64,000 nucleotides of DNA from SHAN690 sp023262195 (GTDB lineage Bacteria > Bacteroidota > Bacteroidia > Flavobacteriales_G > Salibacteraceae): positions 682,001 through 746,000 of the forward strand of contig JAYQJE010000001.1 of NCBI GenBank assembly GCA_038142005.1, given 5' to 3'. Position 1 is the first letter of the stretch. Every line of letters begins with the position of its first letter. Below, in pieces: positions 46,328-56,611 of this stretch. The notes below the pieces were generated by a model that searched no databases, was not told the origin of the DNA, and worked only from the letters and a program-made list of their open reading frames with translations. Made by a program: the position numbers and the translations under genes.

Positions 46328-47737
46328 GTGAGCTCATTTGAATTTCGATCTCTCCAGCAGACTCGAGAGGATTTAATTGAAGGCAAGTATTCTGCCGTTG
46401 ACCTTTGTCAGCATTACCTTGACCGCATATCTAACGAAGATCAATACAACGCCTACTTAGAGGTGTTTACTGAGTCCTCCATTGCGCTAGCCCAGAAGGT
46501 TGATGAATCTATATCCAAAAAAGTTCCTGGCCGCTTAGCTGGAGCTATCGTGGCAATAAAAGACAATTTGTGCTATCAAGGTCATCGTGTAAGCGCAGCC
46601 TCAAAAACCCTAGAAGGCTTTGAATCTGTTTATACCGCAACGGCCGTACAACGACTAATTGATGAGGGTGCTATTATTATTGGTCGGCTCAATTGTGACG
46701 AATTTGCAATGGGAAGCTCAAATGAAAATTCGGCTTTTGGCGGAGTAAAAAATCCAATTGACTTGGAAAGAGTGCCAGGTGGATCAAGCGGGGGTTCTGC
46801 CGCTGCCGTAGCCGCAGATTTGTGCATGGTTGCTCTTGGCTCTGATACGGGTGGCAGTATACGCCAACCGGCATCATTTACAGGAACTGTAGGGCTAAAG
46901 CCCACCTATGGCCGTATTTCGCGCTATGGATTAATCGCCTTTGCCTCCAGTTTTGATCAAATTGGGCCTATCGCAAAATCATATCAAGACGCACAGGAAG
47001 TTTACGAATGCATGGCAGGCTCGGATAAAATGGATTCAACTTGTTCTTCAAACCCTGTCACAAGCGGTGTTTCTAAAAAGGACAAATACAGCTTTGTTTA
47101 CTTAAAAGAAGTGGTCGAAAGCCCTGGATTAAACCCAGAAATTAAAGCACAATTTATGGACCGCATAAATCGCTTGTCTGACCAAGGACATAGTGTTTCC
47201 AGCGTTTCATTTCCTTACCTTGATCACATGATTCCATGTTACTATGTGCTTACGACTGCCGAAGCCTCTTCAAATTTAGGACGATATGACGGGGTTCATT
47301 ACGGTAAGCGAAGCGAAGCCTCAGAAGACATTCCATCCACTTATTTTAACTCCCGAACCGAGGGCTTTGGGAAAGAAGTAAAGCGCAGAATAATGCTCGG
47401 AACCTTCGTGTTGAGTACTGGGTTTTATGACGCTTACTATTCTAAAGCACAGAAAGTGAGGCGGCTCATAAAAACAGCAACTGAAGAAATGTTGAACGAA
47501 GCTGACTTTGTTATTTCACCCACCACTCCACACCCAGCATTTAAAGTAGGTGAGAAGGCAGATGATAACATCTCACTATACTTAGAGGATATTTTTACGG
47601 TTCAGGCTAATCTTGCTGGTAACCCAGCGATAGCCATACCAATGGGTGAAACATCTGAAGGTTTACCCACAAGTATTCAGCTTATGGGCAAACCATTCGC
47701 AGAAGAAGCGCTTTTTCAGGGCGCAGCCTGCTTATAG
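46328..47737 (+). CDS. gatA: Asp/Glu-tRNA amidotransferase subunit A
   Basis: 469 residues from GTG 46328. Amidase-signature enzyme converting misacylated Glu-tRNA-Gln (or Asp-tRNA-Asn) to the amide form with GatB and GatC. The catalytic Lys is in AIKDNLC, and the cis-Ser/Ser pair is in GGSSGGSAAAVAADLC and GSDTGGSIRQPASFTG. The end (LFQGAACL, stop 47737) may be slightly short: one extra base would extend it by IDE. gatB and gatC are elsewhere. The region preceding it is tatA, nine bases upstream. Confidence 0.95.
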   Translation: MSSFEFRSLQQTREDLIEGKYSAVDLCQHYLDRISNEDQYNAYLEVFTESSIALAQKVDESISKKVPGRLAGAIVAIKDNLCYQGHRVSAASKTLEGFESVYTATAVQRLIDEGAIIIGRLNCDEFAMGSSNENSAFGGVKNPIDLERVPGGSSGGSAAAVAADLCMVALGSDTGGSIRQPASFTGTVGLKPTYGRISRYGLIAFASSFDQIGPIAKSYQDAQEVYECMAGSDKMDSTCSSNPVTSGVSKKDKYSFVYLKEVVESPGLNPEIKAQFMDRINRLSDQGHSVSSVSFPYLDHMIPCYYVLTTAEASSNLGRYDGVHYGKRSEASEDIPSTYFNSRTEGFGKEVKRRIMLGTFVLSTGFYDAYYSKAQKVRRLIKTATEEMLNEADFVISPTTPHPAFKVGEKADDNISLYLEDIFTVQANLAGNPAIAIPMGETSEGLPTSIQLMGKPFAEEALFQGAACL

Positions 47738-47759
47738 ATGAGTAATATATTTTTTCTAA

Positions 47760-49235
47760 ATGATGGTTTACGCTAAAATGAAGTCTATTAGCCTTCTTTC
47801 TTTCATCATCTTCCTCAGCACGGTAGGTGTGGCTGGCGGACACTATACGATAAAAGATAGTCTGACGGTAAATGACACCTCGATTGCACTGAGATCAATG
47901 CCTTATGCCGACCATTTGGATAGCATTATCCGTTGCTATCATGAAGAGTTGATCGCATATGACTCTCTCATCTTGTTGAGCGAGTTGATGACCAGCGACT
48001 CTGTACCCGTTTATTCTAGCCACGTATATGCTGAGCGGCTTGCTGTGCTTGACAAAAAAACACCGTTTGATTTATCTCACAACGAGCGTGTTGAGGCTTT
48101 TATTCATCTGTATGTGACAAAAAAGCGCCTGCTAAGCTCTAATAGCTTAGGTAGAAGCATGCAGTATTTCCCGCTTTTTGAAGAAGCTTTAGATAAACAT
48201 GGCTTACCGCTAGAGTTGAAGTACTTAGCTGTGGTTGAGTCAGGGCTCAACCCAACAGCAAAAAGTCGCGCTGGGGCTACAGGATTGTGGCAATTTATGT
48301 ATCGTACAGGTAAAAACTTCGGGCTAACCATCAACTCATATGTTGATGATCGATGCGATCCAAAAAAATCCACCGAAGCTGCTTGCGCATATTTAAAATA
48401 CCTCTATAACTTATTTAATGATTGGGACTTAGCTCTAGCGGCTTACAATTGTGGTGAAGGTCGTGTTTCTAGAGCCATAAGGCGTAGCGGTGGAAAAACC
48501 TACTGGGATATTTATCCTTATCTACCTCGAGAAACTCGAGGATACGTACCTGCTTTTATTGCAGTAAATTATCTCTTTGCCTACCATCAAGAACATTTGA
48601 TTTATCCAACTACTATCGCATTCTATGCGCATACTGTTGATACCATTCACTTAAAAGGCTCTGCATCTTTTGAGCAATTGTCTGACGTGCTACAATTGGA
48701 CGTTGAAATTTTAAAAGACCTCAACCCAGCTTACAGATTAGACGTTGTGCCAGCCTATGATAAAGAGCACAGCATCGTTTGTATTCCTAAAGAAGCGGTA
48801 GATCTTTGGGTTGCAAACCAAGACTTCTTGGAGGCGGCACTCATTGAAATATCTTCGTCTGAGCCCATTTCAGTCCCCTCAAAAGAGCAGTATTATATCG
48901 TACAATCGGGCGACTACCTAGGTAAAATCGCAGCGCAAAACCACTGTACGGTAAGCCAGTTACAGCAATGGAATGGACTGACCTCTACGCGCTTGAGTAT
49001 TGGGCAAAAACTGGTCATATATACAGATGGAACGCCTGCTCAAAACACATCATCAAAACCCATTATTTCCAAATCTGGCAACAACACCTTGTACTCAATC
49101 CGCTCTGGAGATACGCTTTGGGATATTGCAAAAGCACTGGGTATATCACTGGATCAATTAAAACGGTGGAACAGCGATGTTGACTTTACCAATATGAAGC
49201 CAGGACAAAAAATAATCGTCAATAAAAATGGCTAA
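47760..49235 (+). CDS. MltD-like lytic transglycosylase with two LysM domains
   Basis: 491 residues; the likely start is ATG 47778 (MKSISLLSFIIFLSTVGVAG signal peptide). The SLT/GH23 domain (residues ~140-270) has the catalytic Glu in VVESGLNPTAKSRAGATGLW and the AAYNCGEGRV motif. LysM modules at residues ~380-425 (YYIVQSGDYLGKIAAQNHCT) and ~440-488 (LYSIRSGDTLWDIAKALGIS) bind peptidoglycan. It cleaves glycan strands to 1,6-anhydromuropeptides. Overlaps the DUF4837 gene by eight bases. Confidence 0.93.
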   Translation: MMVYAKMKSISLLSFIIFLSTVGVAGGHYTIKDSLTVNDTSIALRSMPYADHLDSIIRCYHEELIAYDSLILLSELMTSDSVPVYSSHVYAERLAVLDKKTPFDLSHNERVEAFIHLYVTKKRLLSSNSLGRSMQYFPLFEEALDKHGLPLELKYLAVVESGLNPTAKSRAGATGLWQFMYRTGKNFGLTINSYVDDRCDPKKSTEAACAYLKYLYNLFNDWDLALAAYNCGEGRVSRAIRRSGGKTYWDIYPYLPRETRGYVPAFIAVNYLFAYHQEHLIYPTTIAFYAHTVDTIHLKGSASFEQLSDVLQLDVEILKDLNPAYRLDVVPAYDKEHSIVCIPKEAVDLWVANQDFLEAALIEISSSEPISVPSKEQYYIVQSGDYLGKIAAQNHCTVSQLQQWNGLTSTRLSIGQKLVIYTDGTPAQNTSSKPIISKSGNNTLYSIRSGDTLWDIAKALGISLDQLKRWNSDVDFTNMKPGQKIIVNKNG

Positions 49236-50253
49236 GCTTTCTCTTCATTTATCGCTGTTTCTTATTGTTCTATTTAGTTCGTGCACAGATTCTGAAAGCG
49301 TTGACAGCTATAAGCCTGCATACACAGGGCGACAAGGAGAAATTGTGGTAGTTGCCCCAAAGGCCATTTGGGCGCTTGACGAAACAAACTATTTAAAAAA
49401 AGGGTTGCTTGAACTTTTTCCAGGTTTGCCTGCAGATGAACCCATGTTTACAACGGTTGAGGTGAATAAAGGCGGGTTTTCAGATGTGTTTAAAACGCAC
49501 CGGAATTTATTAGAGTTTAGAATAGACCCTTCGAATGGGCTAAACGTGGTGAAGAGAAAAAGTGTCTACGCCACAAATCAACTACAGATCATTGTAACCT
49601 TCAATTCATCGAAAGAGTTTCAAACCTTTACTAGTTCAGGCCTATCAACTGTTCTGAAAGAGTTTCATCGCGCAGAAATAGACCGCCTCGTATCCAGAAA
49701 TCTAGCCTTTGGCAATAAAGACTTGAATAAGAAGATTTCAGAAATTACAGGTGTAAGTATTGTTCTTCAAGAAGATATCGCCTTAGCAAAAATCACATCA
49801 GACAATACTGTTTGGATGCGTATTGATCGAAAAAAACCTGTTGGAGGATTACAACACCAAATCAACCAGGGAATACTCATTTATAGCCGACCATATACAG
49901 ACACCCTTCAGTTTAGCGACAGTAGTCTGCTCGCATGGAAATCAAAAATTAATAAAGCTTTAGTGGCTGGACCAAAAGAAAGTTATATGAGCATCAGCGA
50001 CCGATATATTCCTCCAAGCATCACTACGATTAATTATAATCAATCGGTGGCTAAAGAAATAAGAGGTTTGTGGCATATGGGCGGAGTAAAAGGTGTTTTT
50101 ATGGGAGGCCCTTTTTACTCCTTAGCCTTTTATAATGATGCAAACAAGAAACAATATATGGTCGAGGGTTATGTCTACGGACCACAATTTAATAAGCGAG
50201 CATTTATTCGTGAAATTGAAGCAATGGTCAAATCGGTGAGGCCCTTGCTGTAA
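49228..50253 (+). CDS. DUF4837 lipoprotein
   Basis: 341 residues. Lipoprotein signal LFLIVLFSSC. Family features are GRQGEIVVVAPKAIWAL near residue 32 and the C-terminal YNDANKKQYMVEGYVYGPQF ... FIREIEAM. The family is confined to Bacteroidota and has no known function. It almost always follows the MltD-like gene, so a role in envelope maintenance is likely (inference). Convergent with the PLP enzyme and adjacent to it. Confidence 0.85.
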   Translation: MAKLSLHLSLFLIVLFSSCTDSESVDSYKPAYTGRQGEIVVVAPKAIWALDETNYLKKGLLELFPGLPADEPMFTTVEVNKGGFSDVFKTHRNLLEFRIDPSNGLNVVKRKSVYATNQLQIIVTFNSSKEFQTFTSSGLSTVLKEFHRAEIDRLVSRNLAFGNKDLNKKISEITGVSIVLQEDIALAKITSDNTVWMRIDRKKPVGGLQHQINQGILIYSRPYTDTLQFSDSSLLAWKSKINKALVAGPKESYMSISDRYIPPSITTINYNQSVAKEIRGLWHMGGVKGVFMGGPFYSLAFYNDANKKQYMVEGYVYGPQFNKRAFIREIEAMVKSVRPLL

Positions 50254-51198
50254 TCAAGGTAGATTGTCAAAATCTACATTTCCCCCAGTTATTACTATAA
50301 CAATTCGCTTTCCTTTGAGATAATTCTTTTGCTGGTCAGCGGCCGCTATTGGAACCACACACGATGGTTCAACTACCATTCTTTCTTCCCGCAAAAAGGT
50401 ATAAAACCAATATCTAATATCCTCTTCAGAAGCCAACCAGAGTTTATCTAAATGCGACTTGAGTATTTCAAATGGTATTTTGCCTACTGTGGTTCTTAAT
50501 CCATCAGCGATGGTGTTTGGTTTATGTGACGTAACTCGCTTACCCACTTTTAAACCTTCAAAACCGTCACGCGCATTGTTTGGCTCAGACCCAATCACTT
50601 CCGTTTGCTTCGAAAAATAGTTTCTAGCGAGACAGGTTCCCGAAAGCAAACCTCCTCCACCAAGAGGTGTCATAATGATGTCGATGGAAGGCGCTTCTCT
50701 GAAACACTCCATGCTTGCTGTTGCCTGGCCAGCAATAATCCATTCATGATCATAAGGGGGAACCAAGACGCCCTTTTTTTCTTTGACTAAAGTGTTGGCC
50801 TTTGCTTCTCTTGCTTCAATTGTTGGCTCACAATGGTGTATGGTTGCTCCCCATCGTTTGGCATTAGCTATCTTAACTTTATTAGAATTCGAGGGCATAA
50901 CAATGTTAGCATTATACCCTAGAATACTCGCCATATAAGCCACTGCCTGAGCGTGATTTCCCGAGCTATGCGTTATCACTTGACTCTTATCGCTATTTGC
51001 ATGGAGTAAACGACAAAAATTAGAAGCTCCTCGGATCTTAAACGCGCCTATGTCTTGATACTGTTCACACTTTAGAAAGACATCAGCTTCCCATCGTTTA
51101 CTGAGAAAACCGCTTCGTATCAAAGGTGTATTTTGAATATCCTTCGATGTTCGAGAATACGCCTGTTCTAAATCTATCAGAGTTAGTGAGTCTAACAC
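50254..51198 (-). CDS. PLP-dependent serine/threonine dehydratase (or serine racemase)
   Basis: 314 residues, fold-type II. The PLP lysine is in IGAFKIRGASN; the substrate loop is THSSGNHAQAVAY; the phosphate cup is PLGGGGLLSG; and the C-terminal strand is GGNVDFDNL. No ACT regulatory domain, so it resembles catabolic dehydratases, serine racemase or hydroxyaspartate dehydratase rather than IlvA. Start overlaps the rpiB stop by seven bases, so they are co-transcribed. Confidence 0.88.
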   Translation of the reverse strand: MLDSLTLIDLEQAYSRTSKDIQNTPLIRSGFLSKRWEADVFLKCEQYQDIGAFKIRGASNFCRLLHANSDKSQVITHSSGNHAQAVAYMASILGYNANIVMPSNSNKVKIANAKRWGATIHHCEPTIEAREAKANTLVKEKKGVLVPPYDHEWIIAGQATASMECFREAPSIDIIMTPLGGGGLLSGTCLARNYFSKQTEVIGSEPNNARDGFEGLKVGKRVTSHKPNTIADGLRTTVGKIPFEILKSHLDKLWLASEEDIRYWFYTFLREERMVVEPSCVVPIAAADQQKNYLKGKRIVIVITGGNVDFDNLP

Positions 51199-51620
51199 GC
51201 AATCTTGTCTATTCTCCTCTGATGTCTCCCACCTTCAAACTCCGCACTTAAGTATGCGTCCACAATTTCAATGGCTAAGTCTATAGAAATAAAGCGGGCG
51301 GGAAGCGCAATCACGTTGGCGTTATTATGCTGCTTTGTTAACTGAGCAATTTCTGGTAACCAACACAAACCACAACGTATATCCTTATGCTTATTGGCTG
51401 TCATTGTCATGCCGTTGGCTGTTCCACATATTAGTATTCCGAAGTCATTTTTACCTGACTCAATCGCGGAGCAAACTTGATGTCCGTGATCTGGATAATC
51501 CACACTTTCAAGACCATCAGTTCCATAATTGTCCACTTGATGTTTTTTGTCTTGGAGGTGTTTGATTATAGCAGCTTTCATCTCATATCCTGCATGATCA
51601 CAGCCAATTGCAATTTTCAT
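51192..51620 (-). CDS. rpiB: Ribose-5-phosphate isomerase B
   Basis: 142 residues. Interconverts ribose-5-phosphate and ribulose-5-phosphate in the pentose phosphate pathway. Signatures are AIGCDHAGYEMK at the N-terminus, YPDHGHQV, ILICGTANGMTMTANKHKDI (catalytic Cys region; the usual GIG reads ANG here) and the C-terminal FEGGRHQRRIDKI. First gene of a two-gene minus-strand operon. Confidence 0.93.
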   Translation of the reverse strand: MKIAIGCDHAGYEMKAAIIKHLQDKKHQVDNYGTDGLESVDYPDHGHQVCSAIESGKNDFGILICGTANGMTMTANKHKDIRCGLCWLPEIAQLTKQHNNANVIALPARFISIDLAIEIVDAYLSAEFEGGRHQRRIDKIAC

Positions 51621-51637
51621 ATTAAACTAATTTCGGT

Positions 51638-51645
51638 CAAAGTTA
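51638..51645 (-). promoter_or_regulatory. Bacteroidota -7 box for rpiB
   Basis: The minus strand reads TAACTTTG, an exact TAnnTTTG match, 17 bases before the rpiB ATG. Confidence 0.45.
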
Positions 51646-52013
51646 AACCGTCTTCAACGGTATTCATAACCTGTTGATTTTGGTTCATTACTTGGGATAG
51701 ATTTTTCTTGCGTTTGTCACTTGGATTATCCTATGATTTTTTAATTGAGATGACGTTGCAATACTTATTGAAAGTTGATAGAAAGAAATGAGCACTCCAT
51801 GTACATATCTCCATCTTTTTCTTTTACAGTGCGGCATGTTACTAATGCTTATTAACCATTGTCAATAACATTAGATATCCCAACCTTTACCACATGTATT
51901 GTGTTTAGATTATGTTCACTTCAATTGATAACTTCACTATCCAAATGAATCGCTCAATTTCTATTCACATAACTAACAGCATATATTATAATAATAGATT
52001 TATTTAAAAATTA
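51646..52013. other. AT-rich intergenic region between divergent rpiB and the MORN-repeat gene
   Basis: 368 bases, noticeably more AT-rich than its surroundings, especially the last 60. I see no gene, RNA, repeat or firm promoter for the MORN gene. Confidence 0.5.
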
Positions 52014-53596
52014 ATGATTAATGGTTTAGTGAATAAAAAAACACAAAGGCTTTTGGGATTACTGCTGGGCCTAACTCTACTTTTAGCCTATGATGTTTCA
52101 GCTCAAAAAACAAAACCAATCCTAATGGCTTCAACAAGTTTTATTTTGAAAATGGCCAAATCAGTAGTGAAGGAAATCTTAAAAATGGAAAGCCCGAAGG
52201 TTATTGGAAAAATTACTACCCCAGTGGACTATTAAAATCTGAAGGAAATCGCAAGGATTTTGAGCTTGATAGCATTTGGAAATTTTACTCAGAAGAAGGC
52301 ATTTTAAAACAAGAAATCACCTATAGAAAAGGCCTTAGAGACGGTTTAAGCAAATCTTTTAATAAGGAGGGTTTTTAACGCATACTTCCGAATACCAACG
52401 CGATACACTGGTAGGATTGAAAACCATCTATTTTGAAAACGGGTCAGTTAAAAATGAGATACCGTTTGAAAGAGGTAAGGAAAATGGTGTGGCTTATGAG
52501 TATGATATAAACGGAAATATAATCATGCTTAGGTACTACAAAAACGGCATTCTGACCAAGCAGGAAAGCATTAACCGTCTAGATAATGATGGAAAGAAAA
52601 AAGGAGTCTGGAAAGAGTTTGACAGAAACAAAAATGTCATAGCCGAGGGTAAATATTGTAACGGTGAAAAAGACGGTTATTGGAAAACGTACACCAGTAA
52701 AGGAGATCTTTTAGAAACACAAAAATTCGAGACAGGGCAGCAAATAATTGATGCTGAAGAGTTGAGTTCGCTTGATGTGAAAGAACGGTACTATTCCAAG
52801 GAAGAAGCGGAAGGAAAGCTCAAGTTTAGAGGAACATACAGAGAAGGAAAAAAACATGGCACACATCTTTGGTTTGATAACCAAAGGTGAAATAGACAGT
52901 GCTAAAGTGTACAAGAATGATGCGCTTATATCAGAAGGAGATATGACTCGCGATGGATTGAAAGAAGGCGAATGGCTTGAGTATTTCTATCCTACAGGAG
53001 AGAAAAAGGCAGTAGGGAATTATGAGAAAGGGTTTAACGTTGGAATCTGGAAATACTACTACATCAATGGTACATTAGAACAAACAGGTAAGTATAATGC
53101 AAAGGGTTTGCCCGATGGCCAATGGAAATGGTTTTATGAATCAGGAAATCTATTGAGGGAAGAGACATTCAAGAATGGCGTAGAAAATGGCTGGCTCATT
53201 GAATACAGCGATTCGGGCTGCGTAATTACTAAAGGTGAATATATCAACGGGGAGGAAGAAGGAGAATGGCTATATGAAATAGGGGACCATCAAGAGCTTG
53301 GAAAATATGAGTATGGAGCAAAGACTGGAGAGTGGATTCACACATACACTAAGTCTGGAAAGCTGAAATTTGAAGGCGAGTACTTCGATGATTTTCCACA
53401 AGAGAAACATATTTGGTATTATCCTAATGGTCAGAAAATGCTTGAGGGTAAATATGTGAGTGGAATTAAGGACGGAGAATGGACTAGATACTATGAGGAC
53501 GGAACCACCATGATTTCAATAGAATATAGTTCTGGGAGAGAGGTAAAAGTAGATGGTGTGAGGGTGAAAGAACCTACCGGAGGTGAAGATGAGTAG
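52014..53596 (+). CDS. Exported MORN-repeat (YwqK-like) protein, three frameshifts
   Basis: Signal peptide (LLGLLLGLTLLLAYDVSAQ) followed by about 14 MORN_2-type units of ~23 residues, each with Y/WxxYYxxGxL..EGxYKxGxxxGxW (examples NGKPEGYWKNYYPSG, GEKDGYWKTYTSKG, GLPDGQWKWFYESG, GIKDGEWTRYYEDG). Breaks: A run 52105-52110, G3/T5 junction 52369-52376, and CC at 52881-52882. Corrected length is about 527 residues. The fold is a beta-hairpin repeat; such proteins are often surface or periplasmic with unknown targets. Its neighbour is a LytTR regulator 65 bases downstream. Confidence 0.85.
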
Positions 53597-53661
53597 TTCA
53601 CCAAAGGCATAGTACACAGAGAAATATTTTTATATTTCAGCCTCTAATTTTATCACCCGTT

Positions 53662-54411
53662 ATGTCCATGAATATTTTAGTTGTTGAGGATGAGAGCATT
53701 GTTGCTAAAGACATACAAGTTTGTCTTAAAAAGCTTGGTTACAACGTTATCGGTATATGCTCAACAGGTGAGCATGCGATAGAAAAAGCCAATGAGGCTA
53801 AGCCAGACTTAGTGATGATGGACATAATGCTAAAGGGAGAGCTTACAGGAATTCAGGCTGCGGCGGCAATTAGAGAGACTAGAGATGTGCCTGTAATTTT
53901 CTTAACTGCATATACTGATCGAGATACGGTTGACAAGGCAAAAGAAACGGAACCGTACGGTTATATTATCAAGCCTTTCAAGGAGATAGACATTCAAACA
54001 GCGATTGAAATCGCGCTTTACAAACACAGCAAAGAAAAAGAGGTTAAACAAGAACGGGACTACTATTACAAGCTTGCAGAACAGCAAGACTCCGCTGATA
54101 TGATTTTTGTGAAAGCCAATCAAAGGCTCGTAAAAATTAAGTATGCTGATATTTATTTCATTGAAGCACTGAAAGACTACGTAGTGATTAATACGCTGGA
54201 TAGACGCTATACCATACACAGCACGATGAAGGATATTGAGTCAAAAATGCCAACAAAAGACTTCTGTAGAGTGCATCGTTCCTTCATCATTAGAATAGAT
54301 AAAATCAAAGAGATAGACCATTCTAATGTAGTGATGGAAAATGAGAAAAAGATTGTTCCAGTAGGTGGATCGTACAAAGACGCCCTGCAAGAAAAACTAA
54401 ACTTGATTTAA
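53662..54411 (+). CDS. LytTR-type response regulator
   Basis: 249 residues. The receiver domain (residues 1-120) has the acidic pocket in VVEDE, the phospho-acceptor Asp in LVMMDIMLKG (~residue 54), Thr in FLTAY and Lys in IIKPF. The LytTR DNA-binding domain (residues ~145-249) has FVKANQRLVKIKYADI, YFIEALKDYVVI and FCRVHRSFIIRIDKI. ATG 53662 or the internal ATG at 53668. Cognate histidine kinase is not adjacent. It may control the nearby MORN gene, but that is only proximity. Confidence 0.93.
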   Translation: MSMNILVVEDESIVAKDIQVCLKKLGYNVIGICSTGEHAIEKANEAKPDLVMMDIMLKGELTGIQAAAAIRETRDVPVIFLTAYTDRDTVDKAKETEPYGYIIKPFKEIDIQTAIEIALYKHSKEKEVKQERDYYYKLAEQQDSADMIFVKANQRLVKIKYADIYFIEALKDYVVINTLDRRYTIHSTMKDIESKMPTKDFCRVHRSFIIRIDKIKEIDHSNVVMENEKKIVPVGGSYKDALQEKLNLI

Positions 54412-54475
54412 GGGTTACAGGCTTCATTCCCTTAAACACGCTTTTTAATCAGAAGGTTAAAAGACCTTTAAAAAT

Positions 54476-56611
54476 CTAGACCAATTTTAAGTCGATTCTA
54501 CGATTTTCGACATCTGAGTCTTCTACAAGTACTTCTACTTTTTGACCAAGCACGAAAGAACGTTTAGTGCGCTGACCAACAATGGCCATGTTCTTTTGAT
54601 CGTAGAAATAATAATCCCCATCAATATCTCTAAGCCTAACCATGCCTTCGCATTTGTTTACGGATATCTCCACAAAAACACCCCATTCGGTAACCCCACT
54701 TATTACTCCTTCAAAAGTCTGCCCAACAAAATCAGTCATATAGATAACTTGATAAAGCTTGGTTGATTGTCTTTCGGCATCGGCAGCTTTACGTTCCATA
54801 ATTCCGCTATGCTTACACAGCTTATCTACCTCATCAAGGTTTCTGCTTTTTCCGTCATTTGAATAGTCGTGAAGCATACGGTGCGCCATCATATCAGGAT
54901 ACCTGCGTATAGGTGAAGTAAAGTGACTGTAATATGGAAAAGACAATCCAAAATGACCAATATTATTGGGTGAGTATTCCGCTTTGGCCATAGATCTTAT
55001 GGTGAGCATTTCTATGATATTTTGCTCTGGCTTGCCTTTAATCTCGCGCAGCATAGCATTAATACTTCCCGCAATTTTTTGTGGTGTGGCAAGGTCAAGG
55101 TCGTAACCAAACCTTCCAACAAATTGTGCAAGTTCCTTAAGTTTCGTGGGATCAGGTTGATCATGAATTCGATAAACGAATGTTTTCACCTTGTCTCCTT
55201 CATTTTTCTTTTTTCCCACTTTTATTGCCACAGCTTTATTGGCTAAAAGCATAAACTCTTCAATGAGTTTATGTGCGTCTTTTTGTATTTTGAAAAACAC
55301 ATCAACAGGCTTCTTTTTTTCATCAAGCTTAAACTTGACTTCACTCTTTTCAAAGGCAATAGCTCCTTGCTCCATTCGTTGAAGTCGAAGCTTCTTGGCT
55401 AACGAGTTCACCACCCCTAACTCTTCGTGATAAAGTCCGGAGTTGGATTCGATGATTTGCTGTGCCTCATCATAGGTAAACCGATGATCACTGTGAATAA
55501 TGGTTTTTCCTATCCATGTCTTCTTTATTTCGGCATCAACATTCAACTCAAAAATGACGCTGTAAGTAAGCTTGTCCTCATTTGGTCTCAGTGAGCAGAG
55601 CTCATTAGATAAAGTTTCTGGAAGCATGGGTATTACTCGATCCACCAGATAGACAGACGTTGCCCTGTTCTTCGCCTCTTTTTCTATTTCAGAACCAGGA
55701 GTCACATAATGAGTAACATCTGCAATATGAACGCCCACCTCAAAATTTCCAGTATCCAAAATTTGAAAAGAAATAGCGTCATCGAAGTCTTTAGCATCGT
55801 TAGGGTCAATGGTGAATGTCAAAAGGTTGCGTAGATCTTTACGCACCGATATTTCTTTTTCAGAGATTGTTTTTTCAATAGATATGCATTCGTCTTCAAC
55901 GTGTTTTGGAAACTTCAATGGAAAACCGAATTCAGCCAATATTGCATCACCCTCTGCACGCATATCGCCTGGTCGGCCCAATACTTGTTCCACGCTAGCG
56001 GTGGGGTTTAGCCTAGGATTAGCCCAATCTTCGAACCGCACCACAACCTTATCCCCATTTTTTGCACCGTTTAATTGATTGGAGGGAATAAAAAAGTCTG
56101 TACCTAAACGTGGATTATCCGGAACCGCGAAAAAACTACGTTCATGCTGAAAGATGATGGCTGGAAATGTTTCTCTGGCACGCTCTACCACCTCTACCAC
56201 TTTACCCTTGGGTCTAGTACCCTTCTTTGAGTTGGTGAGCCGTATAATCACGCGATCCTCGTGAAGTGCTATTCCAGTAGCGTGTTCAGGAATAAGAACA
56301 TCTTGAGGTTGACCAGAAATTTCAACAAAGGCCATCCCACTGCGCTGGAACATTATTATTCCTTCAGTTTCTTGTATAGGACCAATCCAACAGAATTTAC
56401 CGCGACTTGCCTCTTTAAGGAGTCCGTCTTTTACCATTGCTTCCAATACAGCAATGAGTACTTGTTTTTGAACTGCGTCTTGTATTTCTAGCCGAGCCGC
56501 AAGTTGCTTGTGATTTAGAAGGGCTTTGGGATTGTCTCTGTAGACTTGGGTAACGAAACTTCGCGTTCGCTTTACTTGCTTCGCCAGTTTCTTAAATGAT
56601 TTTTTCGACAT
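54476..56611 (-). CDS. rnr: Ribonuclease R
   Basis: 711 residues. Processive 3'-5' exoribonuclease able to degrade structured RNA. Cold-shock/OB domains at residues ~60-230, RNB catalytic domain with the Asp cluster in TIDPNDAKDFDDAIS (~residue 275), HYSHFTSPIRRYPDMMAHR, and a C-terminal S1 domain (FEGVISGVTEWGVFVEISVN). The Lys-rich tail found in E. coli RNase R is absent. Monocistronic. Confidence 0.96.
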   Translation of the reverse strand: MSKKSFKKLAKQVKRTRSFVTQVYRDNPKALLNHKQLAARLEIQDAVQKQVLIAVLEAMVKDGLLKEASRGKFCWIGPIQETEGIIMFQRSGMAFVEISGQPQDVLIPEHATGIALHEDRVIIRLTNSKKGTRPKGKVVEVVERARETFPAIIFQHERSFFAVPDNPRLGTDFFIPSNQLNGAKNGDKVVVRFEDWANPRLNPTASVEQVLGRPGDMRAEGDAILAEFGFPLKFPKHVEDECISIEKTISEKEISVRKDLRNLLTFTIDPNDAKDFDDAISFQILDTGNFEVGVHIADVTHYVTPGSEIEKEAKNRATSVYLVDRVIPMLPETLSNELCSLRPNEDKLTYSVIFELNVDAEIKKTWIGKTIIHSDHRFTYDEAQQIIESNSGLYHEELGVVNSLAKKLRLQRMEQGAIAFEKSEVKFKLDEKKKPVDVFFKIQKDAHKLIEEFMLLANKAVAIKVGKKKNEGDKVKTFVYRIHDQPDPTKLKELAQFVGRFGYDLDLATPQKIAGSINAMLREIKGKPEQNIIEMLTIRSMAKAEYSPNNIGHFGLSFPYYSHFTSPIRRYPDMMAHRMLHDYSNDGKSRNLDEVDKLCKHSGIMERKAADAERQSTKLYQVIYMTDFVGQTFEGVISGVTEWGVFVEISVNKCEGMVRLRDIDGDYYFYDQKNMAIVGQRTKRSFVLGQKVEVLVEDSDVENRRIDLKLV

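Noticed and set aside
54448..54470. AAGGT/ACCTT hairpin between the LytTR gene and rnr as a bidirectional terminator
   Set aside because: Only a five-pair, AT-rich stem; too weak to call.
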